DNA of 64,000 nt from Bacteroidaceae bacterium (GCA_017524545.1 JAFXVN010000083.1:1-64000), one strand, 5' to 3'; shown: positions 45,987-54,254, counted from the first letter of the stretch. Numbers and translations: made by a program. Notes: generated by a model from the letters alone, not told the origin.

Positions 45987-47063
45987 ATGGAGAAGTTTTT
46001 GTTTTTGATGGCAGCCTTTGTGGTTGCAGTGAGCACGAAAGCGCAAAAGATTGAAGTAGTGGATAGCGACGGCGATGGCGTGCCGTATGCCTCTGTGCTG
46101 AATGCCAATGGCGAGTTCCTCGGCATAACCAGCCTCGAAGGCGTGCTTGCAGATGCAAATGGGGCGAAGTCCGTCACCATCAGCCATGTGGCTTTCAAGC
46201 CGAAGGAAGTGGCTTTGGATGGCAAGGACATGCGCGTCACCTTGGAAGATGCCGACTACTCCCTCAACGAGATTGTCATCTCGCCAAAGCCTCTTGCGTA
46301 TGTACAGACCTACTACCGCGTCTTCTTTTATGACAGCAAGCACGGCATCATCTATTACCGCGCAGGCCTGACCGACAACGCCCTCGACCGCGAGACGGGC
46401 AAACTCAAGGCCAGCACTAAGCACTTCTCCACGGGCTTCAAAGGCATCATCACGAAGGTCATCAACATGGCGCTTGGCTGGGGATTCGACATGCGCAGCA
46501 ACATCAGGACTGGTAGGATTGAAGACCGTCTGGTGGAAAAGAACAAAGTGTCCCAGATGAAGATAACGCAGACCTCCCCGGGACATTGGCGCGTGAGCGA
46601 CTACAAAGGCACGGTAGGCACCATCACCGACGACAAACAGACGGGCAGACGACTCTTTTCCCTCGACAGCCGCATGATTTCGCGACACAGGCTCGAAGCA
46701 AAAGGCAAGACAAAGGAGCTGGCAAAGCGCGAGAAGCACGACAAGAACACGGAGAACGAGGTGAAGTCGGAGGCACTCATCTACCAAATCGACGAGGACG
46801 GGAACTACAGCCCCGAGGACTTTGTAATGGAGCAGTTCAACGACACCTTCGACTATGAGTTCGACGAGGAGATGCTGCACTGCATCGTCGGCTATCAGCT
46901 GTTCTCCACAGACCGCGCATACGTCACAAAGAAGGAGCTGAAGGAACGGCAAAAGGCCAACGAGATGAAGATGACATACGAGAACATCCGCCAGTTCGAG
47001 AAGCAGAACAATATCCCTCCCCTCGCGCCCGTCATCGAGCAGGCGCTCGGGAAACTTAAATGA
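45987..47063 (+). CDS. exported carboxypeptidase-regulatory-like (CarbopepD_reg_2) protein
   Basis: A 358-residue protein with a signal peptide (MEKFLFLMAAFVVAVSTKAQ). Residues about 22-95 form a transthyretin-like beta-sandwich (VPYASVLNANGEFLGITSLE, SVTISHVAFKPKEVAL, YSLNEIVISPK), the CarboxypepD_reg-like domain common at the front of Bacteroidetes outer-membrane proteins. The remainder is charged and partly helical, with a Lys/Glu-rich region near 235-255. No TonB barrel follows, so it is a free-standing periplasmic or outer-membrane-associated protein of unknown role. It overlaps the acyltransferase start by ATGA. Confidence 0.7.
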   Translation: MEKFLFLMAAFVVAVSTKAQKIEVVDSDGDGVPYASVLNANGEFLGITSLEGVLADANGAKSVTISHVAFKPKEVALDGKDMRVTLEDADYSLNEIVISPKPLAYVQTYYRVFFYDSKHGIIYYRAGLTDNALDRETGKLKASTKHFSTGFKGIITKVINMALGWGFDMRSNIRTGRIEDRLVEKNKVSQMKITQTSPGHWRVSDYKGTVGTITDDKQTGRRLFSLDSRMISRHRLEAKGKTKELAKREKHDKNTENEVKSEALIYQIDEDGNYSPEDFVMEQFNDTFDYEFDEEMLHCIVGYQLFSTDRAYVTKKELKERQKANEMKMTYENIRQFEKQNNIPPLAPVIEQALGKLK

Positions 47064-48061
47064 CTGTTATGAACCAGAGGCGAATCATAGAGCTTGACTA
47101 TCTGAAGGGAGTCCTCATTCTGCTTGTCATCGGCTTCCACTTGGTTTGGTTCGAGCAGCTGCACCCTTTCGCCAAGCAAGTGGTCTATAGCTTCCACATG
47201 CCAGGCTTCCTGCTCATGTCGGGCTACCTGATGAATGTCGGCAAGCCGCCGAAGGACTTCCTGCGGATGCTCCTGTGGCTGGCCGTGCCTTATATCGTGA
47301 TGGAGAGCGGGTACATCATCATGGCGTCCCTGCTCCCCATCAACGAGCACATCGACAGGCTCACGCCCGCAGTCTTCCTCGACCGTCTCTGCCTGCACCC
47401 CCTCGGTCCGTATTGGTACTTGCACACCTTGATTATTTGCGAAGCAATCTATTATTCAATTCATAATTCACTGTTCCTTGAATGGTTCTTGGGCATGAAG
47501 AAGATTTTCGGGTTGCTTGGGAAATGGCCTTATTTTGTTCTTGCCTATTTCGCAGTCTATTATGTGCTCGGCACCCTTCTCCCCCTAAAGGGGGTTGGGG
47601 GGGGCTTTTCCTTCTCCTCTGCCCTTTATTTCCTTGCGGGTGCAGCTATCCGCCAAAGGGGCATAGGGTTCATCGCCTTTTTCCACCCCTCATTGCTCTC
47701 TGTCCTCGCCTTCGCCACGCTTGTCTTTTTCATAGACAGTCCCAACCAGGCAAGCTTCAGCGGAGCATTGATAGCCTACACAGCCATATCGTCCCTGCTC
47801 TTCTTGTTTAATCTTTTCACCTTTTCATCTTTTCACCTTTTCGCTTTTCTTGGCCGCAACAGCCTTGTGCTCTACATCTTCTCCCCCATCTTCACCATCC
47901 TCTGCAAGCATTTTGTCCCCTACTTGCAGTTCGACCCCACAGGCCTGCTGTTCCTGCTGGTCTCGCTCATCGTCTGCGTTGCAGGCAGCCTTGCCATAGC
48001 CTGGGCGATGGACTTCACAGGCACCTCCCGCTTCTTCTTCGGGAGGCGAGCCCTGTCTTGA
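47060..48061 (+). CDS. acyltransferase family 3 membrane protein
   Basis: A 333-residue polytopic protein of the acyltransferase-3 family: RIIELDYLKGVLILLVIGFH at the start (the family H and D region), SFHMPGFLLMSGYLM, and about ten hydrophobic segments to the end. Such enzymes O-acetylate or succinylate cell-surface sugars; the substrate is unknown. Two stretches are unusual: LLPLKGVGGGFSFSS (from a C-rich palindrome at about 47577-47612) and LFNLFTFSSFHLFAF (from CCTTTTCA-type repeats at about 47806-47852), both repeat-derived but in frame. Translationally coupled to the preceding gene. Confidence 0.82.
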   Translation: MTVMNQRRIIELDYLKGVLILLVIGFHLVWFEQLHPFAKQVVYSFHMPGFLLMSGYLMNVGKPPKDFLRMLLWLAVPYIVMESGYIIMASLLPINEHIDRLTPAVFLDRLCLHPLGPYWYLHTLIICEAIYYSIHNSLFLEWFLGMKKIFGLLGKWPYFVLAYFAVYYVLGTLLPLKGVGGGFSFSSALYFLAGAAIRQRGIGFIAFFHPSLLSVLAFATLVFFIDSPNQASFSGALIAYTAISSLLFLFNLFTFSSFHLFAFLGRNSLVLYIFSPIFTILCKHFVPYLQFDPTGLLFLLVSLIVCVAGSLAIAWAMDFTGTSRFFFGRRALS

Positions 48062-48077
48062 CATGTGTGGAAAAACT

Positions 48078-48137
48078 GTTTCGCGTGCGGAAACACTTTG
48101 TTTCACGGGCGAAACAACTTGTTTCGGCACGCGAAAC
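48078..48137. repeat. three GTTTC-N-GAAAC hairpin units
   Basis: Three short palindromic units lie at 48078-48094, 48100-48115 and 48121-48137, each beginning GTTTC and ending GAAAC. Units 1 and 3 are also reverse complements of each other with one difference, so the block can fold as one large hairpin. It lies between two convergent genes. Confidence 0.65.
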
Positions 48138-48141
48138 AAAC

Positions 48142-48162
48142 CGGAAGAACTGCTTCCGTTTT
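48142..48162 (+). terminator. Rho-independent terminator of the acyltransferase operon
   Basis: The stem CGGAAG/CTTCCG with a 5-nt loop is followed by TTTTC, 80 bp after the acyltransferase stop and just before the convergent Dus gene ends. Confidence 0.55.
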
Positions 48163-48177
48163 CAGGTTAGATTGCTC

Positions 48178-49248
48178 TTACAATGCCTCTGAGGCAGGCA
48201 TAACCTCTTTCAGCATCTCCCTTGTCTTCTCGATGAGGGCAAAGACTTCTTCCTTTGTCTCGGCACGGAGCATGGCGATGCGCGTCTCGCGATAGTTGGG
48301 AATGCCTTTGAAGAGGGGCGTGGCGGCGAGGTGGCGACGGACATGAAGGATGCCGCGAAGTTCGGACCCACCCCTGCCCTCCCTTAAAGGGAGGGAGTTC
48401 TTAGAGCTGGAGAGAGTTTGGGCGCGGTCGATGCTGATTGTCACCTGCCGCTTGAGGATGTCTATCTTCTCGTCGAGCGAGAGGGGCTGCTCGGGATGTG
48501 CTATCTCGTGGAATATCCACGGGCGGCCGAAGGTGGCGCGGCCTATCATCACAGCATCCACGCCATAGCGGTCGAACGCCTGCAGAGCCTGCTCTGCCGA
48601 GGTGATGTCGCCGTTGCCGATGATGGGGATATGCATACGCGGATTGGCCTTGACCTGCCCGATGTACGTCCAATCGGCTTCCCCTGTGTACATTTGCGAG
48701 CGGGTGCGTCCGTGAATGGTCAAAGCCTGGATGCCGCAGTCCTGCAAACGCTCTGCCAAATCGACGATGAAGGGTGTGCCATCGGGCAAGAGGAGAGACG
48801 GTTCGTTCCAAGCCAAGCGTGTCTTGACGGTGACGGGCGTGTCGGGCACGGCATCGACGACGGCGCGGGTGATAGCCAACATGCCTGGCACATTCTGCAA
48901 CATGCCTGCGCCAGCGCCCTTGCCTGCCACCTTCTTGACGGGACAGCCGAAGTTGATGTCAAGGACATCAGGGTGCGCCTGCTCCACGACGATGCGTGCC
49001 GCCTCGCGCATGGCATCCACATCCTTGCCGTAAATCTGTATGGCAACGGGACGTTCCTCTTCACAAACTTCAAGCTTCAGCAGGCTTTTGTTCACCATGC
49101 GGATGAGGGCATCGCTTGATACGAATTCCGACCACACCATAGCCGCTCCCATCTGCCGGCAAAGCAGGCGGAAGCCAATGTCGGTGACGTCCTCCATCGG
49201 AGCTAACAACACAGGACGTTTGCCAAGCTCAATGCTGCCTAACGTCAT
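48178..49248 (-). CDS. dusB: tRNA-dihydrouridine synthase
   Basis: A 356-residue FMN enzyme that reduces uridine to dihydrouridine in tRNA. Hallmarks: APMEDVTDIGFRLLCRQMG, EFVSSDALIR, LDINFGCPVKKVAGKGAGAG with the active-site Cys, LTIHGRTRSQMYTGEADW, and IIGNGDITS with IGRATFGRPW for FMN phosphate. The C-terminal helical domain is interrupted by about 15 residues, SSKNSLPLREGRGGSE, between RAQTLS and RGILHVRRHLAAT; these come from a C-rich palindrome (about 48368-48405) and are not a normal part of the family. Assignment to the DusB subfamily is likely rather than certain. It lies 6 bp downstream of sufE. Confidence 0.9.
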   Translation of the reverse strand: MTLGSIELGKRPVLLAPMEDVTDIGFRLLCRQMGAAMVWSEFVSSDALIRMVNKSLLKLEVCEEERPVAIQIYGKDVDAMREAARIVVEQAHPDVLDINFGCPVKKVAGKGAGAGMLQNVPGMLAITRAVVDAVPDTPVTVKTRLAWNEPSLLLPDGTPFIVDLAERLQDCGIQALTIHGRTRSQMYTGEADWTYIGQVKANPRMHIPIIGNGDITSAEQALQAFDRYGVDAVMIGRATFGRPWIFHEIAHPEQPLSLDEKIDILKRQVTISIDRAQTLSSSKNSLPLREGRGGSELRGILHVRRHLAATPLFKGIPNYRETRIAMLRAETKEEVFALIEKTREMLKEVMPASEAL

Positions 49249-49253
49249 TTTTC

Positions 49254-49700
49254 TTAATTCTTAACTGAATACGCGAGTGCGTACATCTTCATCTGCTTGA
49301 GCATAGCACCGAGGCCGTTGCTGCGAGTTGGGGAGAGATGTTCGCGGAGGCCGATGCGCTCGATGAAGTAGAGGTCGGCATCGAGAATCTCCTGCGGTGT
49401 GTGGTTGGTGAGGACACGCACCAGCAAAGCCACGATGCCCTTCACGATGAGGGCGTCGCTCTCGGCACGGAACTGCAGCTTGCCATCAACAAGGTCTGCT
49501 TGCAGCCATACGCGGCTCTGGCAGCCGTCGATGAGGTTTTGCTCCGTCTTGTATTTCTCTTCCAAGGGTGGCTGCTCGCTGCCCATGTCGATGAGCATCT
49601 GGTAGCGATCCATCCAGTCGTCGAAGTCGCTGAACTCGGCGATGATTTCGTCTTGTATCTCGTTAATGTTCATAGGGCTAATGGGGTTAATGGGGCTCAT
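49254..49700 (-). CDS. sufE: SufE-like cysteine desulfuration protein
   Basis: A 148-residue SufE-family protein that accepts sulfur from a cysteine desulfurase for Fe-S cluster assembly. The active Cys lies in NLIDGCQSRVWL; FSDFDDWMDRYQMLIDMG and PTRSNGLGAMLKQMKMYAL match the family ends. Two starts are possible. ATG 49700-49698 overlaps the stop of the M28 gene as ATGA, but the nine residues it adds (MSPINPISP) are encoded by TTAATGGGG-type repeats. ATG 49673 (MNINEIQDEI) gives the usual family length and may be the real start. Confidence 0.85.
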   Translation of the reverse strand: MSPINPISPMNINEIQDEIIAEFSDFDDWMDRYQMLIDMGSEQPPLEEKYKTEQNLIDGCQSRVWLQADLVDGKLQFRAESDALIVKGIVALLVRVLTNHTPQEILDADLYFIERIGLREHLSPTRSNGLGAMLKQMKMYALAYSVKN

Positions 49701-50686
49701 TCATTATATATCAGTTGGGTGATGGTTTGGCCGACGGCTTCGAGGACGTTGGGGTCGATGTTCTCGGGGGTGTCCTTGATGGTGTGCCATGTGGGGCCGA
49801 AACTGCTGGGGCCTTCGCGGTAATAGGGGATGATGTCGATGCAGGGAATGCCTGCTATTTCGTTCACGTTGACATGGTCGTCGGTAATGTAGCCGCCATC
49901 GTTGAGCGGGAAGAACTGGCGGAAGCCAAGCTGCCCTGCCAACTGCCAGACGCGGCTGACGATGGGCTGTGCCATCTGCATACTGATGCCTTCGCGCGAG
50001 AAGGTTGCACCGCGACCGCCCACCATGTCGAGCAAGATGCCGTAACGCGCCTTGTAGCCGTCGGCTTTGGCACTTTTTGCCCAGAAACGGGAACCGAGGC
50101 ACCAAGTGTCGGAAGAACCCAGACGGTCTTCTGCCCACTGCGGCGTGCCTAAGTCCTCTGCATCGAAGCATATCAGGTCGATGCCTGTCTGTGAAGGCTT
50201 TTGCTGCAAGAGGCGGCATATTTCGAGCATGACCGCCACACCACTGGCAGCATCGTTGGCCGCAAGGATGGGCGTGTGGTGGTTGGCTTCGTCGGGGTCG
50301 TTGTCTGCCCAGGGGCGGCAGTCCCAATGGGCGCACAGGAGGATGCGGTCGGGATTGGCTGGGTTGATGCGGGCGATGATGTTACGGGCAGGGAGTTGGG
50401 TTCCGTCCCAAGTGGTGACGGTGGCCGTCTGCTCTTCTACCTCAGCACCAAACGCCTTGAAGCGTTCCACGAGGAAGTCGCCACAACGACGTGCCGCTTC
50501 GCTTCCCGTGACCCGCGACCCGAATCCGCATTGCTCGTTGATGTAGAGCATTGCGCTGTCGGCCGAGAAGTGCGGGCAGGGTGACAGGGCGATGGTGTCT
50601 GCTATGGAGCGATTGCCCTTCCCGCTTTGCCCGCTACAGGAGGCAAAGAGGAGGAGGGCGGGAAGCCAAAAGATTATTCTTTTCAT
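49697..50686 (-). CDS. M28-family peptidase / glutaminyl-cyclase-like lipoprotein
   Basis: A 329-residue lipoprotein (lipobox FASC with Cys17). The M28 fold shows zinc-ligand motifs AHWDCRPWADND, LAANDAASGVAVMLEI and CFDAEDLGT, then GSRFWA and a closing DDHVNVNEIAGIPCIDII. In Bacteroidetes this lipoprotein group is commonly annotated as glutaminyl-peptide cyclotransferase, which converts N-terminal Gln to pyroglutamate on exported proteins; an aminopeptidase role cannot be excluded. It is anchored in the envelope. The sufE frame begins within its stop codon, suggesting one transcript with sufE and dus. Confidence 0.82.
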   Translation of the reverse strand: MKRIIFWLPALLLFASCSGQSGKGNRSIADTIALSPCPHFSADSAMLYINEQCGFGSRVTGSEAARRCGDFLVERFKAFGAEVEEQTATVTTWDGTQLPARNIIARINPANPDRILLCAHWDCRPWADNDPDEANHHTPILAANDAASGVAVMLEICRLLQQKPSQTGIDLICFDAEDLGTPQWAEDRLGSSDTWCLGSRFWAKSAKADGYKARYGILLDMVGGRGATFSREGISMQMAQPIVSRVWQLAGQLGFRQFFPLNDGGYITDDHVNVNEIAGIPCIDIIPYYREGPSSFGPTWHTIKDTPENIDPNVLEAVGQTITQLIYNE

Positions 50687-50714
50687 TCTCTTTTTCTTTT
50701 TCGTTATTACGATA

Positions 50715-52478
50715 TTACGAAACTGAATCGCGATATTGTGCCGCTGCCATTGCCCGCAGGAAGTTCCCTCCCATGATGAGGCGGATGTCCTGTTCGGAGA
50801 AGTGTCGCTTCAGGAGGTGGCGGGTGAAGTTGATGATTTCGGAGGCATCGGCAAGTCCAGGCACGCCGCCGTCGCCGTCGAAGTCCGTGCCGAGGCCGAT
50901 GTGCTCCACGCCCATTATCTTTGCCGCGTGGCAGAGGTGCTCGATGGCATCGACGATTGTGGCTTGCCCTTCTTTGCGAAGGAAGCCGCTGTACACTGTT
51001 GTCTGGGCCACGCCGCCAGCCTTGGCGAGTGCCCGCATCTGTTCGTCGGTAAGGTTGCGCGGGTGGTCGCAAAGCGCACGGGCAGAGCTGTGGCTGCAAA
51101 CGATGGGAACTTTGCTCAGTTCGAGGGCATCGTAGAAGCTCGACTCGGCGGCGTGGCTCATGTCAACAAGGATGCCGAGGCGGTTCATTTCCTGCACCAC
51201 TTCGCGACCGAAGGGGCTCAGGCCTCCGTGCTCTGCCTGGCCTCGTGCCGAGTCGCAGATGTCGTTGTCGCCATTGTGACAGAGCGTCATATAAACGATG
51301 CCGCGACGCTTGAAGTGCTCCAGCAGGCTGAGGTCGCGCCCGATGGCATAGCCGTTTTCTATGCCGCGCAGGATGGCTTTCTTGCCCTCGGCCTTGAGGC
51401 GCAGGATGTCCTCCTCCGTCTCTGCGAGGCCGACGCGGTCGCTATTGGCAGCCACAATCTCCTCTATCTGCGTGAGCAGGCGGTTTGTCTTGGCAGTGAC
51501 GGCTTTGTAGGCTTCAGGCGTGCGCTCGCCTTGCGGCAGATAGGCCACCATGACAGAGGCATCGAGGCGACCTTCTGCCATCTTGGGCAGGTTGACAAGC
51601 ACGCGGTCGGAGCGTGTGCCGAACATCGTGGCGTTCTCCTTGCTGTCGTCGGTGAAGAACATCGGCGTGTCCTGGTGGCTGTCTAATATAATAGATGTGT
51701 CGTGGATGTGCTTCGCCTTCGAGAACGTCTGCGCCTCGCTGGTGAGCCAGCGGAAGATGGGCATCATCGTCTCATCGCTGTTTAGGATGAAGCATTCGGG
51801 ATGCCATTGCACGCCGAGCAATGCCTTGTGCTCTGTGCTCTCCACCGCCTCGATGATGCCGTCGGGACTCAGGGCAGAGACGCGCAGATGCGGCCCTGTC
51901 TCGCGAACGGCCTGATGATGGAAGGAGTTGACGGCAAGGGTGTCGCTCCCGAAGATGTCGTGAAGAAGCGTCCCTTCCTCTATGCGCACCGTGTGCGAGG
52001 CACTATATCGGGGCATGTCTTGGGAGTGCTTGAGGAGCCTCCCCCGTCCCCTCCCAAGGAGGGGGGAATTGTCTCCCTCTCCTTGGGAGAGGGTTGAGGA
52101 GAGGCTTATGTCCTGCCAGACCTTGCCGCCAAGGGCTGCCGCCATTACCTGTATGCCACGGCAGATGCCCAGCATGGGAATCTGCCGGTGGAAGGCTTCG
52201 CGGACAAGAAAAAGTTCCGGCTCGTCGCGCTCGGGACAGACGCTGTGCAGCTGCGGCAAGGGTTCTTCGCCCAGAAGCAGCGGGTTGATGTCGCCGCCGC
52301 CGGAGAAGACAAGGCCGTCCAGCGTGTTGAGCAAGGTGAGCAGCGCCTCTTTGTCACGATGCGGAGGGATGACTATCGGTGTGCCTCCTGCTTTGAGCAC
52401 AGAGAGGTAGTAGCCCTGTGCCAGTTCGCATCCCTTCTCGCCGAAGTTGCCAGTGATGCCGATGATTGGTTTTTCCAT
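50715..52478 (-). CDS. fusion of C26 glutamine amidotransferase-like and M19 membrane-dipeptidase domains
   Basis: A 587-residue two-domain cytosolic enzyme. Residues about 1-245 are a class I amidotransferase/peptidase C26 (PuuD-like): LDGLVFSGGGDINPLLL, MLGICRGIQVMAAALGG with the nucleophile Cys, and LLGVQWHPE with the catalytic His. Residues about 260-585 are a renal-dipeptidase-like M19 domain: ILDSHQDTP metal site, RGIVYMTLCHNGDNDICDSA, LVDMSHAAESSFYDAL, VCSHSSARALCDHPRN, and LGTDFDGDGG. Together they suggest turnover of gamma-glutamyl compounds and dipeptides. Residues about 125-147 (STLSQGEGDNSPLLGRGRGR) come from a palindrome at 52037-52105 and are foreign to the C26 fold. It follows an Lrp-type regulator on the same strand. 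Confidence 0.85.
   Translation of the reverse strand: MEKPIIGITGNFGEKGCELAQGYYLSVLKAGGTPIVIPPHRDKEALLTLLNTLDGLVFSGGGDINPLLLGEEPLPQLHSVCPERDEPELFLVREAFHRQIPMLGICRGIQVMAAALGGKVWQDISLSSTLSQGEGDNSPLLGRGRGRLLKHSQDMPRYSASHTVRIEEGTLLHDIFGSDTLAVNSFHHQAVRETGPHLRVSALSPDGIIEAVESTEHKALLGVQWHPECFILNSDETMMPIFRWLTSEAQTFSKAKHIHDTSIILDSHQDTPMFFTDDSKENATMFGTRSDRVLVNLPKMAEGRLDASVMVAYLPQGERTPEAYKAVTAKTNRLLTQIEEIVAANSDRVGLAETEEDILRLKAEGKKAILRGIENGYAIGRDLSLLEHFKRRGIVYMTLCHNGDNDICDSARGQAEHGGLSPFGREVVQEMNRLGILVDMSHAAESSFYDALELSKVPIVCSHSSARALCDHPRNLTDEQMRALAKAGGVAQTTVYSGFLRKEGQATIVDAIEHLCHAAKIMGVEHIGLGTDFDGDGGVPGLADASEIINFTRHLLKRHFSEQDIRLIMGGNFLRAMAAAQYRDSVS
52037..52105. repeat. C-rich palindrome inside the C26-M19 gene
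   Basis: The left part begins GCCTCCCCCGTCCCCTCC, the same beginning as the palindrome in GH36 at 22073. The right part (52072-52105) is a diverged complement ending GAGGAGAGGC. It is read in frame. Confidence 0.8.
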
Positions 52479-52526
52479 TGAACAGAAAACTTTTATTATT
52501 GGAGTTAAAATGAGAAGTTAAAATGG

Positions 52527-52558
52527 GAAGTTATGATGTAACTCCTCATCATAACTTC
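52527..52558. terminator. 12-bp hairpin between the Lrp-type and C26-M19 genes
   Basis: GAAGTTATGATG (52527-52538) and CATCATAACTTC (52547-52558) are perfect complements with an 8-nt loop. On the minus strand it lies after the regulator gene; there is no strong T-tract, so it may act as an attenuator or as an mRNA stabiliser. Confidence 0.5.
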
Positions 52559-52588
52559 TCCTTGTAACTTCTTTTTAACCTCGATGAG

Positions 52589-53086
52589 CTATGCCTCTTC
52601 GAGTACGGTGGGTTTCGTCTCGGCATGTTGTGCACCGATGGGTACTTCCTTCTTTATGCTCTGCTTCAGGGAGATGAGCGTCTCGGTGGAGACAACGCCG
52701 TCAATCTCCTGAAGGTAGTCGTTGAGCAGCGTCATAAGGTGTGCGTTGTCGCGGGCATAGAGCTTGACGAGCATCGTGTAGGGACCGGTCGTGAAGTGGC
52801 ACTCCACGATTTCGGGTATCTTTTGGAACTCTTCGACGACACGCTTGTACATCGAACCCTTTTCGAGCGTAATGCCGATGTATGTGCAAGTGTTATAGCC
52901 GAGGCAGGCGGGGTCAACGTGGAAGCCGGAGCCGACAATGACACCAGCATCGACGAGGTGTTGCACGCGCTGGTGCACAGCAGCACGGCTCACGCCACAC
53001 TCGATGGCAACATCCTTGAAAGGCATACGCGCGTTGCAGGAAATCATCTCCAGAATCTTTTTGTCTAATTCATCTACTTTTACCAT
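52589..53086 (-). CDS. Lrp/AsnC-family transcriptional regulator
   Basis: A 165-residue Lrp/AsnC regulator. The N-terminal helix-turn-helix is LDKKILEMISCNARMPFKDV and then IECGVSRAAVHQRVQHL (about 6-44). The C-terminal RAM effector domain (about 60-150) contains YIGITLEKGSMYKRVVEEF, VECHFTTGPYTMLVKLYARD and STETLISLKQSIKKEVPI. It likely senses amino acids and may control the adjacent C26-M19 dipeptidase gene, which is downstream on the same strand; that link is inferred from position. Promoter element TAAATTTG at 53221-53214, with ATTG 19 bp upstream. Confidence 0.88.
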   Translation of the reverse strand: MVKVDELDKKILEMISCNARMPFKDVAIECGVSRAAVHQRVQHLVDAGVIVGSGFHVDPACLGYNTCTYIGITLEKGSMYKRVVEEFQKIPEIVECHFTTGPYTMLVKLYARDNAHLMTLLNDYLQEIDGVVSTETLISLKQSIKKEVPIGAQHAETKPTVLEEA

Positions 53087-53095
53087 GATGATGAA

Positions 53096-53176
53096 GGTTA
53101 TAGGGTTAGTGGTTATTGGTTATAGGTTATTGGTTATAGGTTATTGGTTATTGGTTATTGGTTATTGGTTATTGAG
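53096..53176. repeat. GGTTATT tandem array in an lrp leader
   Basis: About ten 7-bp units, GGTTATT or GGTTATA, lie between the promoter element (53214-53221) and the regulator start, so they are transcribed as an untranslated leader on the minus strand (AATAACC). The same family occurs before the HU-like and smalltalk genes (5327-5357, 5993-6040). Confidence 0.75.
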
Positions 53177-53213
53177 GCGGGTGGTTTAGGGCGGTATTTT
53201 GTTATTTTGTTAG

Positions 53214-53221
53214 CAAATTTA
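53214..53221 (-). promoter_or_regulatory. Promoter element of the Lrp-type gene
   Basis: The minus strand reads TAAATTTG, with ATTG 19 bp upstream. The leader of about 125 nt contains the GGTTATT array. Confidence 0.55.
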
Positions 53222-53324
53222 GCAATTATTTTTCAAAGTGCAATGAAAAAAGCGGAGAAAAAGCAGCTAAAGGCGTTTTTCCCTTGCAAAATGCAATCAC
53301 GAAGCATGTTTTCGAGAGAGATAA

Positions 53325-54254
53325 TTAGTTTCTGATGTTCCTCGGGTGGTGCTCCAAGATTTCCTGACGGAGGTGGCTCTTGTCGATGTGCATGTAGATT
53401 TCCGTGGTGCCGATGTCCTCGTGGCCCAGCATGGCTTGGATGGCACGCAGGTTGGCTCCGCCTTCCAAAAGTTGCGTGGCGAAGCTGTGGCGGAAAGTGT
53501 GGGGACTGATGTTCTTCTTGATGCCTGCCTTCTCCGCATAGTCCTTAATATAGACGAAGAGCGAGATGCGGCTCAGGCGTTTGCCGCGACGGAGCGAGAC
53601 GAAGACGTAGTCCTCTTCGCCAGGCTTGACGGTATAATTCTGCCGAACGAAAAACCACCTGCGCAACTTCTCTATGGCATTCTCCCCGATAGGCACCAGA
53701 CGCTCCTTCCTGCCCTTGCCGTGGACGCGGATGTAGCCCTCCTCTAAATAGAGCTCGCTCAGTTTCAGCCCTATAAGTTCGCTGATGCGGAGGCCGCAGC
53801 TGAACAGCACCTCGATGATGGCGAGGTCGCGCACGCCCTCCGGCTTGCTCTGGTCGATAGCCGCTTCGATGGCATCAATCTCCGGCAGACTCAGCACTTC
53901 TGGCAGATGCTTGCCTATCTTTGGGCTTTCCAGAAGCTCGGTCGGGTCGGTCTCCACCTCTTTCTCGATGGTCAGGAAACGGTAGAAAGACCGCACGCCG
54001 CTCAGGATGCGTGCCACCGAGCGCGGCTGCACGCCGAGGTCTTGCAACGTCTTGGCAAAGCGGTCCAACTGCTCCAGAGTGACCTTTCGGAAGTCGATGC
54101 CTTCGTCGGAATAGTAGTTGAGCAGCTTCTGAAGATCCTTGAGATAGGCATCCAGCGTGTTCGGCGTGTAGGAACGTTCCAGCCGCAGGTATTGGAAGTA
54201 ACGGCGCAGGATAGCGTTGCCCACAACATTGGTATTTGTCAGTTCATAGTGCAT
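53325..54254 (-). CDS. xerD: tyrosine recombinase XerD
   Basis: A 309-residue chromosome-dimer-resolution recombinase. The N-terminal SAM-like core-binding domain covers about 8-100 (FQYLRLERSYTPNTLDAYLK, RSVARILSGVRSFYRFLTIE). The catalytic domain has Arg in FSCGLRISELIGL, Lys in VHGKGRKERLVPIG, HxxR in SPHTFRHSFATQLLEGG, and His plus the nucleophile Tyr in LGHEDIGTTEIYMHI. Length and spacing are those of XerD rather than of mobile-element integrases. The start at 54254 (MHYELTNTN) is preferred; the 47 extra upstream codons would include AAGAATTAAGAATTAAAAA-type repeats. Divergent from aroQ, a neighbour it commonly has in Bacteroidetes. Confidence 0.92.
   Translation of the reverse strand: MHYELTNTNVVGNAILRRYFQYLRLERSYTPNTLDAYLKDLQKLLNYYSDEGIDFRKVTLEQLDRFAKTLQDLGVQPRSVARILSGVRSFYRFLTIEKEVETDPTELLESPKIGKHLPEVLSLPEIDAIEAAIDQSKPEGVRDLAIIEVLFSCGLRISELIGLKLSELYLEEGYIRVHGKGRKERLVPIGENAIEKLRRWFFVRQNYTVKPGEEDYVFVSLRRGKRLSRISLFVYIKDYAEKAGIKKNISPHTFRHSFATQLLEGGANLRAIQAMLGHEDIGTTEIYMHIDKSHLRQEILEHHPRNIRN

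Noticed and set aside
48078..48137. CRISPR-like array (three GTTTC...GAAAC units)
   Set aside because: The units are only 16-17 bp, are separated by about 5 bp, and no cas genes are present; they are hairpins.
53096..53176. GGTTATT array as a CRISPR or telomere-like element
   Set aside because: A 7-bp tandem repeat without spacers, in a transcribed leader; the same family occurs in other leaders in the window.
53103..53335. Plus-strand frame encoding VIGYWLLVIGYW repeats
   Set aside because: A translation of the GGTTATT array; no start signal or family.
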